DNA of 64,000 bases. Origin: Caldilineaceae bacterium (GTDB taxonomy: Bacteria > Chloroflexota > Anaerolineae > Caldilineales > Caldilineaceae). The stretch lies in assembly GCA_022842065.1 (NCBI GenBank), contig JALHQH010000016.1:124001-188000 (forward strand), written 5' to 3'. This document shows, piece after piece, positions 57,910 through 64,000 of the stretch. The position numbers and the translations under genes were made by a program. Position 1 is the first letter of the stretch. Every line of letters starts with the position of its first letter. Under the pieces are notes generated by a model. The model was given only the letters and a program-made list of their open reading frames with translations. It had not been told where the DNA came from and ran no database searches.

Positions 57910-59961
57910 ATGGACAGCGTCACCTTAACCGTCATCTACAACGCCCTGGTCAACATCGCCCGTGAGATGGGCTTGACCATGATGCGCACCGCCTATTCAC
58001 CGATCTTCAACGAAGCGTTGGACTTTTCGGTAGTGATCTTTGATGACCAGGCGCGTATGTTGGCGCAAGCGGAATTTTGTCCGTCGCAGATCGGGGCCAT
58101 TCGCTACACGGTGGGCTGGACAATTGAAGAGATCGGCGCGGCCAACTTCAAGCCGGGCGATGTCTACATCCACAATGACCCCTACCGCGGCAATGGCCAT
58201 ATTCCCGAGCACATGGTGATCAAGCCGGTCTTTGTCGATGGCACGCTCTTTGGTTTTGTCGCCAACATTGGGCACATGGCGGAAATTGGGGGTAAGGCGC
58301 CCGGTGGTTTTGCTGCCGATGCCACCGAAGTCTACCAGGAAGGATTGCGCCTGCCGCCGGTCAAGATTGTTGACCAGGGGCGCGATGTCGAAGATATTTG
58401 GAAGATCATCCTGAGCAACCACCGTACGCCCCGCAACTCGTATGGCGACCTCAAGGCGATGATCGGTTCGCTCTATGTGGCCGAGCAGCGGGTGATCGAT
58501 CTGGTCAAACAATATGGCATTCCCACCATGCGCCAAGCGTCCGAGGAATTAATGAAGCTGGCCGAACAGCGCATGCGCGCCGAGATCCGCCGCATCCCCA
58601 ACGGCGAATACCACTTTGATGACCTGATGGAAGATGATGGCGTCACCGCCGATCCGCGGCGCATCCACCTGACGTTGACGATTGCCGACGATGAGTTGAT
58701 CGCCGACTGGACCGGCACCGAGCCGCAAGCCCTCGGCCCGACTAACTGCACCTATGGCTCGACGGCGTCGGCGGTTTTTAACGCCCTCTTCCAGTTGACC
58801 GACCCGACCATTCCCAAAAACGAGGGTTGTTATCGCCCGGTCCACATCATTGCGCCGCCGGGGACGATTGTCAATGTCCAACATCCTGGCCCCGAAGTCG
58901 CCGGCCACACTGAGGTGAACCCCCGCCTGACCTTTATGTTGATCGGCGCGCTGGCGCAAGCATTGCCCGACCGCGTGGTCGCGGCCGATGGCGGCACCTC
59001 CAGCAACTTTCTTTTTGGCGGCGTCCACCCCGATACCAAACGTTTTTACGCCAACTATCACTTTGAAGGGGTGGGGTGGGGCGGGCGGCCCAATGGCGAC
59101 GGCAACAATGCCCAATGCGCGATTGTCGGCAACTGTCGCAACACGCCGGTCGAGGTCTTTGAGACCCGCTATCCCTGGCGCACCCACAGCTACCGCTTAC
59201 AGCCAGATTCGGGCGGGCCGGGCGCGACCCGTGGCGGGCTGGGCACCGAACGGATCATGGAGGTGACCGCGCCGGAAATCACCCTCAGCGTGATGATGGA
59301 TCGCACCAAGGTGCAGCCGTGGGGCATCTTTGGCGGCAGCGGGGGCGGCAACGCCGGCGTCTTTATCCAACGCCCCGGTGATGACCGCTTCCGCACCTTT
59401 TCCGAGGTTTTTGGCACCGTCTCACCCAGCAAGTTTGCCAACATCCGTCTGCGCCAGGGTGATCTGATTTTGCTGCGCTCAGCCGGTGGGGGCGGCTATC
59501 AGAACCCGCTTGACCGTGCGCCGGAGCTGGTGCTGACCGATGTGCGGCGCGGTTTTGTCTCAACCGCCGCCGCGCGGGAAGACTACGGGGTGGTCATCAC
59601 GACGACAGCTAACGGTCTGCAGCTCGATGAAGGGGCGACTGTTGCGTTACGTCAACAACTAGCGACCACTGCCGCCTGCATCGCCACACCCATCAGTGAA
59701 AGCACACCTGACCAACCCCAGCCTATAACGCTCACCAGCCAAACGCCACGGACTGGGCACTGGCAAAGCGTGGCCCCCAGCTATCTGGACAACCAGATGG
59801 ATCACTGCGATCTCTGTGGCAAATTGTTGCCCAGCCAAGCCTGGGTCGATGATGCTTATGGGGTGGGCAAAGGTTTCTGCGATACCCGTTGCGCTACACT
59901 GTATGGCACCTATTGGTTGCCCCGGTATGGCGAAAAAAGCGCTGTGGTGCATTTCGCTTAA
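57910..59961 (+). CDS. hyuB: Hydantoinase B fused to a C-terminal four-cysteine module (HyuB copy 2)
   Basis: The 683-residue product follows the HyuB layout of copy 1 (MDSVTLTVIYNAL, REMGLTMMRTAYSPIFNEA, DVYIHNDPYRGNGHIPEH, FEGVGWGGRP, GGPGATRGGLG). It extends about 90 residues further into a linker and C-x2-C-x20-C-x3-C with GKLLP after the second cysteine. This equals the 68-residue protein encoded at 36958 and is direct evidence that the two act together. AGGA at 57899 is 7 bases before ATG 57910; the open frame upstream to 57757 looks non-coding. No hyuA is adjacent, so it may pair with a hyuA elsewhere in this locus. The ABC transporter starts 100 bases downstream. Confidence 0.93.
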   Translation: MDSVTLTVIYNALVNIAREMGLTMMRTAYSPIFNEALDFSVVIFDDQARMLAQAEFCPSQIGAIRYTVGWTIEEIGAANFKPGDVYIHNDPYRGNGHIPEHMVIKPVFVDGTLFGFVANIGHMAEIGGKAPGGFAADATEVYQEGLRLPPVKIVDQGRDVEDIWKIILSNHRTPRNSYGDLKAMIGSLYVAEQRVIDLVKQYGIPTMRQASEELMKLAEQRMRAEIRRIPNGEYHFDDLMEDDGVTADPRRIHLTLTIADDELIADWTGTEPQALGPTNCTYGSTASAVFNALFQLTDPTIPKNEGCYRPVHIIAPPGTIVNVQHPGPEVAGHTEVNPRLTFMLIGALAQALPDRVVAADGGTSSNFLFGGVHPDTKRFYANYHFEGVGWGGRPNGDGNNAQCAIVGNCRNTPVEVFETRYPWRTHSYRLQPDSGGPGATRGGLGTERIMEVTAPEITLSVMMDRTKVQPWGIFGGSGGGNAGVFIQRPGDDRFRTFSEVFGTVSPSKFANIRLRQGDLILLRSAGGGGYQNPLDRAPELVLTDVRRGFVSTAAAREDYGVVITTTANGLQLDEGATVALRQQLATTAACIATPISESTPDQPQPITLTSQTPRTGHWQSVAPSYLDNQMDHCDLCGKLLPSQAWVDDAYGVGKGFCDTRCATLYGTYWLPRYGEKSAVVHFA

Positions 59962-60061
59962 CCAGGATAAAATAGGCAACGCAGGCGACTGATCTGGTTT
60001 TTTCTCTGGCGCGCCAGCCATTTTGGCGCACAATGATCAATTGATACAAGGAGAAATTGTC

Positions 60062-61405
60062 ATGGCAACGCAAGCAGATTTTCAGCGTTTTTCCCGGCGC
60101 ACCCTTTTAAAGGCCATGAGTGCCGGGGCCGGTGTGGTGGCTTTGGGTGGGGTGCTCAGCGCCTGTGCCCCGCCGGCCGCAGCCCCAGCCGGTGGCGAAG
60201 CCGCCGGTGCCGCGCCGGCGACCGGCGAGCAAGCGACCATCAGCTTCTGGAAGTCACCGCACAGCCAGTTTGAACAGGATCGCATGGGCGCGGTCATTGC
60301 CGAGTTTGAAAAGCTTCACCCGGAGATCAAGGTCGAACATACGATCACCACCTGGGAGACCTGGGACGAGACCTACACGACCGGCTTTGCCGGCGGCAGC
60401 CCGCCCGATGTCTCCTACATGCCCGATCAGTTCTACTTCAAGTTTGCCGAAAACAAGCAGTTGGCGGACCTGGGGCCGTGGGTCGATGACGCCGCTTATG
60501 AGTCCGAGCGCAATGCCTGGTTCAAAAGCCCGTGGGATCTGGGCAACTGGCAGGGCACCCAGGTTGGCATTCCCAACATTGCCACCATGTTCTTTATCTA
60601 TGCCAACAAAGCCGCCTTTGAGGAAGCCGGGCTGGATGTAGCCACGCCGCCGGCCTCTTATGCCGAGCTGGCCGAACAAGCGATGCTGATGACCAAACCC
60701 GATGGCGCGCAATGGGGCTATGGCGCGATGACCACGACGGTGGACCAGGGCTTCTTTGCCGGTTTCCAATATTTCCATGACAGTGGCGCGAACTTCCTCA
60801 ATGAAGCGCTCGATGGCCCCGGTTTTGATAATGAGGGTGGCACCAGCGCGCTCACCTTCCTAAGCAGCTTGATGAATGAACACAAAGTGCAGGCTCCGCA
60901 CGGTGCCTTTAACCGCGCCGGCATCATTGATCTCTTCCGCGGCGGCAAAATCGCCATGTTGATGGAAGAAGTCAGCCAGCACGGCGACTTCAAACAAACC
61001 GGGCTGCCCTTTGAATATGACATCTTCCTCCAGCCGGCTGGCCCCACCCAACAATCCTCCTTCGGCAACTTTGGCTTCTTTATGTTGGCCGAAGCCAGTA
61101 CGCAGAAAGACGCAGGCTGGGAGTTTATCAAGTACGTCACCAGCGGCCCGGTCTTGGGTGCGTGGGCCGAACAGCACGGCTTTGCTATGATGCGCGGCGA
61201 CGTGGAACTCTACAAGGATGACCCGATCTACGCCAAGGCGCAAAAGGAGATCGCCCCCAAGATTCAGGGCTTCCAGACCCACGCCAAACTGCGCCAGGTC
61301 GTCACCTCCATGTGGAGCGAATTTGAAGGCACCCTCGCCGGTCAACGCCCCGCCGCCGAGTCGATTGCCGCCGCCGCGGAAGTGGTGAAGACGGCGTTGG
61401 CATGA
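60062..61405 (+). CDS. ABC-transporter extracellular substrate-binding lipoprotein (Tat-type)
   Basis: The 447-residue protein has a twin-arginine-like SRRTLLK (11-17), a hydrophobic stretch and the lipobox LSAC with Cys35, followed by a Pro/Ala/Gly linker. The mature part (ISFWKSPHSQFEQ, FAGGSPPDVSYMPDQF, GYGAMTT, FIKYVTSGPV) is the SBP_bac_1 fold of CUT1 transporters, which bind sugars, glycerol phosphate or similar solutes. It is anchored to the outer face of the membrane. AAGGAGA precedes the ATG. It is followed by two permeases and an ATPase. Placement after hyuB suggests import of the substrate of the HyuAB enzyme, but the ligand cannot be read from the sequence. Confidence 0.93.
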   Translation: MATQADFQRFSRRTLLKAMSAGAGVVALGGVLSACAPPAAAPAGGEAAGAAPATGEQATISFWKSPHSQFEQDRMGAVIAEFEKLHPEIKVEHTITTWETWDETYTTGFAGGSPPDVSYMPDQFYFKFAENKQLADLGPWVDDAAYESERNAWFKSPWDLGNWQGTQVGIPNIATMFFIYANKAAFEEAGLDVATPPASYAELAEQAMLMTKPDGAQWGYGAMTTTVDQGFFAGFQYFHDSGANFLNEALDGPGFDNEGGTSALTFLSSLMNEHKVQAPHGAFNRAGIIDLFRGGKIAMLMEEVSQHGDFKQTGLPFEYDIFLQPAGPTQQSSFGNFGFFMLAEASTQKDAGWEFIKYVTSGPVLGAWAEQHGFAMMRGDVELYKDDPIYAKAQKEIAPKIQGFQTHAKLRQVVTSMWSEFEGTLAGQRPAAESIAAAAEVVKTALA

Positions 61406-61408
61406 GTG

Positions 61409-61471
61409 GGTGAGTGGGTGAAGGGGTGGCAAGGTGACAAGGTGACAAGGTGACCCCTTCACCCACTCACC
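61409..61471 (+). terminator. Intercistronic 19-bp hairpin after the binding-protein gene
   Basis: Bases 61409-61427 pair exactly with 61453-61471. The region consists of repeated GTGAGTGGGTGAAGGGGT-type motifs and their complements and continues with CACCCACTCACCCCTTC repeats to about 61510. With no long T run, it more likely stabilises the binding-protein mRNA or acts as a partial terminator, as in other binding-protein operons. Confidence 0.7.
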
Positions 61472-61533
61472 CCTTCACCCACTCACCCCTTCACCCTGTC
61501 ACCCCTTCACCTTGTCAAAGCAACCGAGGTAAT

Positions 61534-62460
61534 ATGGAAGCACCACTCCCTGCGCCCCCCATGCGCCTCTCGCCTGCCGAACATCGGCGGTTGCGGCGGC
61601 GCTATGATCGGCGGCGCTATCTGACGGCGTATCTCTTTCTGGCGCCGAATTTGATCTTCTTCTTTCTCTTTCTGGTGGTGCCCTGCTTTTGGGTGCTCTA
61701 TTTGAGCTTTCATGAGGGGGGGATCCTGGGCGCGCCCCGGTTTGTCGGGCTGAAGAACTGGAACCTGATCTGGCAGGACAAGGTCGCACACCGGGCGCTG
61801 CTGAACACGGTGACCTATATGTTGATGGCGATCCCCAGCGTCTTTATCATTGCGATGACACTGGCGCTGCTCCTGCAACGGATCCGGCGGGGCGCGCTCT
61901 TTATCCGGGCGGCACTCTACTTTCCCACCCTGACGCCGATTGTGTTGGCCGCGCTGCTCTGGATCTTTGTGATCCATCCTGACTTTGGCGTGCTGAATTT
62001 TCTGGTGCGCCTCTTTGGTGGCGAAGCGGTCAACTGGTTGGGCACCGGCGCGGCCTTGCCCACGATTGCCATGCTCGAAGTCTGGCGCGGCTCGGGCTTC
62101 TGGACGATGTTGTTTTTGGCGGCATTGATCAGCCTGCCCCAGGAACTTTACGACGCCGCCAAAATCGATGGGGCCAGTGATTGGGCGCAATTTCGCTATT
62201 TGACCTTGCCCTTACTGCGTCCTACCTTTGCCTTTGCCTTTGTCATGGCGACCATTTTTAATTTTCAGTTGTTTGATTCGGTCTACATCCTGACCGACGG
62301 CGGGCCACAGAATCAAACGGCAACGGTGGTCTGGTATATCTACAAAAACACCTTCCAATTTGATAAACCCGGTGCCGGCGCAGCGATGAGCTTTATGATG
62401 TTGCTCATGATTTTGGCGCTGACAATGGTGCAACTGACACTTTTACGACGAAAACAATAA
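61534..62460 (+). CDS. ABC sugar-type permease (MalF/UgpA-like)
   Basis: The 308-residue product has six hydrophobic segments and the conserved cytoplasmic EAA loop YDAAKIDGASDWAQFRYLTLP near residue 208, which docks to the ATPase. The N-terminal HRRLRRRYDRRRY is basic and probably cytoplasmic. The GAGG at 61526 is 5 bases before ATG 61534; the open frame further upstream is the repeat hairpin, not coding. It follows the binding protein and precedes the second permease. Confidence 0.92.
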   Translation: MEAPLPAPPMRLSPAEHRRLRRRYDRRRYLTAYLFLAPNLIFFFLFLVVPCFWVLYLSFHEGGILGAPRFVGLKNWNLIWQDKVAHRALLNTVTYMLMAIPSVFIIAMTLALLLQRIRRGALFIRAALYFPTLTPIVLAALLWIFVIHPDFGVLNFLVRLFGGEAVNWLGTGAALPTIAMLEVWRGSGFWTMLFLAALISLPQELYDAAKIDGASDWAQFRYLTLPLLRPTFAFAFVMATIFNFQLFDSVYILTDGGPQNQTATVVWYIYKNTFQFDKPGAGAAMSFMMLLMILALTMVQLTLLRRKQ

Positions 62461-62472
62461 AGATAACGACCA

Positions 62473-62576
62473 AGCACCCCCTCCTAACCCGGGTACCCGT
62501 TGGGTGCAGGTTGGGGGAGGGACTGTCTCGCCGTTAACAATTCCCTCCCTTACCAGGGGAGGGCTAGGGAGGGGTT
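62473..62576. repeat. C-rich/G-rich palindromic repeat that overlaps a ribosome site
   Basis: CACCCCCTCCTAACCC pairs imperfectly with GGGCTAGGGAGGGGT, and the segment ends at 62576. It is the same kind as 32369-32507 and 33742-33810 (CTCCC-TTACCAGGGGGAGG type). The final GGAGGGG provides the Shine-Dalgarno sequence of the next gene. Confidence 0.65.
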
Positions 62577-62581
62577 AGCTG

Positions 62582-63472
62582 TTGGCAACGCTTAAAGAAA
62601 CTTCACGGACAGATCGACGCCGTACCGCGCCACCCGCGCCGCGGAGCCAATGGCGCAGCCGGATGGGCCATTTCTTGGCCTATCTAGTGCTCGGGCTTGC
62701 CTGTGTCGCCGCGCTCTTTCCGTTTCTCTATATTATCTCGCTCTCCTTAAAGCAGAGCACGGCGCTGGTCACCTACCCGCCGCAGTGGATTCCCAATCCG
62801 CCGTTTTGGGGCAATTACACCCTGTTGCTCTTGGAAAAACCCTTTCTACGCTGGGGCTTTAACAGCTTGTTTGTCGCCGGCAGCATCACCATCGTCAAGC
62901 TCTTTTTTGACTCACTCGCCGGCTACACCTTTGCCAAGATGGACTTTCCCCTCAAGGAGCCGCTCTTTATCCTGATTCTCATGACCCTGATGATTCCCTT
63001 TGCCGCCACCCTGATCCCCACCTTTCTGATTGTGCGCAACCTGCACCTGCAGAACACGTACTGGGGGTTGATCCTGCCCGGCCTGGCCAGCCCGATTGGT
63101 ATCTTTATGATGCGTCAATTTATCGAGTCACTGCCCAATGACCTGGAAAATGCGGCGCGGCTGGATGGCTGTAGCGAATTTTACATCTACTGGCGAATTA
63201 TCCTGCCGCTGGTGCGCCCGGCGCTGGCCGTGCTCGGCATCTTTATCTTTATGACCCAGTGGCAAGCCTTTGTCTGGCCGCTGGTGATCACCAACACGGA
63301 AGACATGCGCGTGCTCACGGTTGGCCTGGCCTCGCTCAAAGGCCAATGGGTGACGGACTGGGGCTTGGTGGCCGCCGGCTCGGTGCTGATCATGCTGCCC
63401 GTGACGCTGGTTTTTATCTTTTTTCAACGCTATTTTATTGCGGCTAGTTTGGCTGGCGCGTTGAAGGAGTAG
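62582..63472 (+). CDS. ABC sugar-type permease (MalG/UgpE-like)
   Basis: The 296-residue product has a cytoplasmic basic start, six hydrophobic segments and the EAA loop NAARLDGCSEFYIYWRIILP near residue 186. I chose TTG 62582 because GGAGGGG (62568-62574) is 7 bases upstream; ATG 62663 in frame would shorten it by 27 residues and lose most of the first cytoplasmic part. It forms the heterodimeric channel with the previous permease. Confidence 0.9.
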   Translation: MATLKETSRTDRRRTAPPAPRSQWRSRMGHFLAYLVLGLACVAALFPFLYIISLSLKQSTALVTYPPQWIPNPPFWGNYTLLLLEKPFLRWGFNSLFVAGSITIVKLFFDSLAGYTFAKMDFPLKEPLFILILMTLMIPFAATLIPTFLIVRNLHLQNTYWGLILPGLASPIGIFMMRQFIESLPNDLENAARLDGCSEFYIYWRIILPLVRPALAVLGIFIFMTQWQAFVWPLVITNTEDMRVLTVGLASLKGQWVTDWGLVAAGSVLIMLPVTLVFIFFQRYFIAASLAGALKE

Positions 63473-63482
63473 CGATGATTCA

Positions 63483-63594
63483 GCCTTGAACTAAAGTTCA
63501 GGCTGATAGCGCAAGTCAGCTAAAGCTGACTGGTGGCAATGAGCTAGTTGGCTTTAGCCAACTTGGGTTTTTAGCCTGAACTTTAGTTCAAGGC
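63483..63594. repeat. Palindromic element with exact 22-bp arms
   Basis: Bases 63483-63504 and 63573-63594 are exact reverse complements. GTCAGCTAAAGCTGAC (63515-63530) and AGTTGGCTTTAGCCAACT (63546-63563) form hairpins inside. It lies between the second permease and the ATPase gene within one apparent operon. No flanking duplication is clear. Confidence 0.75.
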
Positions 63595-63642
63595 GGCGAA
63601 TGCTTGAATAGATACGTGCAAACCCTATAAGGAGTGCGGGGC

Positions 63643-64000
63643 ATGGCGCAAGTCGAATTGATCCAACTTACCAAACGTTACAAAGAGTCAACCGCCGTCA
63701 ACCAGGTTAGCCTGACGATCCAAGACAAGGAGTTCCTCGTGCTGTTGGGGCCGTCGGGCTGTGGCAAGAGCACCATTCTCAAGATGATCGCCGGGCTGGA
63801 GCCGATCACCGACGGTGAAATTTATATTGACGATGAACTGGTCAACTACAAAGCGCCCAAGGCGCGCAATGTGGCGATGGTCTTTCAAAATTACGCGCTC
63901 TATCCCCACATGCGGGTCGAAGAGAATATCGGCTTTCCGCTAAAAATGGGCGGCCAGCGCCCGGAGACGATCAAGGAACGGGTCGCCGGGGTGGCGCGCA
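63643..64000 (+). CDS. ABC transporter ATP-binding protein (UgpC/MsmK-like), cut by the window end
   Basis: The visible 119 residues start MAQVELIQLTKRY after AAGGAG (63629-63634), with an 8-base spacer. GPSGCGKST near residue 38 is the Walker A motif, and QNYALYPHM near 83 is the Q-loop typical of CUT1 sugar importers. The frame is open to the last base, so the signature motif, Walker B and C-terminal regulatory domain lie outside. It completes the ABC importer that starts at 60062. Confidence 0.94.
   Translation, partial: MAQVELIQLTKRYKESTAVNQVSLTIQDKEFLVLLGPSGCGKSTILKMIAGLEPITDGEIYIDDELVNYKAPKARNVAMVFQNYALYPHMRVEENIGFPLKMGGQRPETIKERVAGVAR

Noticed and set aside
61450..61533. N-terminal extension of the first permease
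   Set aside because: The 28 codons read through the CACCCACTCACC repeat; the real start with GAGG is at 61534.
1..64000. tRNA, rRNA or riboswitch genes
   Set aside because: No cloverleaf, rRNA-like stretch or known riboswitch core was recognised by eye; a covariance-model scan would be decisive.

Overview
The window looks like a chromosomal segment of a member of the Chloroflexota, probably Anaerolineae or Caldilineae. This is an inference from several things: a giant SdrD_B/GEVED surface protein with a Thr-Pro linker and a VYLPLV-type C-terminal motif, hydantoinase A/B genes mixed with Gfo/Idh/MocA oxidoreductases and DegT aminotransferases, a CUT1-type ABC transporter with a Tat-type lipoprotein, and GC-rich coding DNA separated by many palindromic intergenic elements. 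No rRNA, tRNA, CRISPR array or replication gene was recognised.

Region 1 (1-17.7 kb) holds the 3' part of a giant secreted repeat protein (at least 5520 residues, start outside the window) and an exported trypsin-like protease. Both are followed by strong hairpins. Region 2 (17.9-22.2 kb) holds housekeeping-like genes: a metallo-beta-lactamase-fold protein, a bacterial PH-domain protein, an inositol-monophosphatase-family enzyme and a trimethylamine methyltransferase (MttB) homologue without pyrrolysine.

Region 3 (22.3-39.2 kb) is a catabolic or metabolic island. It contains two DegT-type PLP aminotransferases, a lactonase-type beta-propeller, three Gfo/Idh/MocA oxidoreductases, a cytochrome P450, two HyuA-type and one HyuB-type ATP-dependent hydantoinase/oxoprolinase subunits, and a 68-residue four-cysteine protein. 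The same four-cysteine module is fused to the C-terminus of a second HyuB at 57.9-60.0 kb, which suggests that HyuA, HyuB and the zinc-ribbon form one three-part enzyme, comparable in layout to acetone carboxylase. The second HyuB leads into an ABC importer (binding protein, two permeases and the start of an ATPase) that runs off the right edge. A working model is uptake and ATP-dependent opening or carboxylation of a cyclic amide, N-methylated or ketone-like substrate. The substrate itself cannot be read from the sequence.

Region 4 (39.5-48.8 kb) is one giant gene (3110 residues). It has at least six LamG-like domains, trefoil-like insertions, coiled coils and no signal peptide. It ends at a bidirectional terminator shared with region 5 (48.9-56.8 kb), a compact minus-strand operon of six genes: a DUF2156-type acyltransferase fragment, an FAD amine/amino-acid oxidase, a threonine-synthase-like PLP enzyme, a sulfotransferase, a P-type ATPase that lacks the CPx metal motif, and an FAD monooxygenase. 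This looks like an uncharacterised small-molecule biosynthesis cluster.

Intergenic DNA is unusually rich in palindromic elements. At least two have clear terminal inverted repeats and target-site duplications. One of these has split a perfect-looking terminator hairpin into two halves, and a decayed IS transposase lies upstream of the second hyuB.
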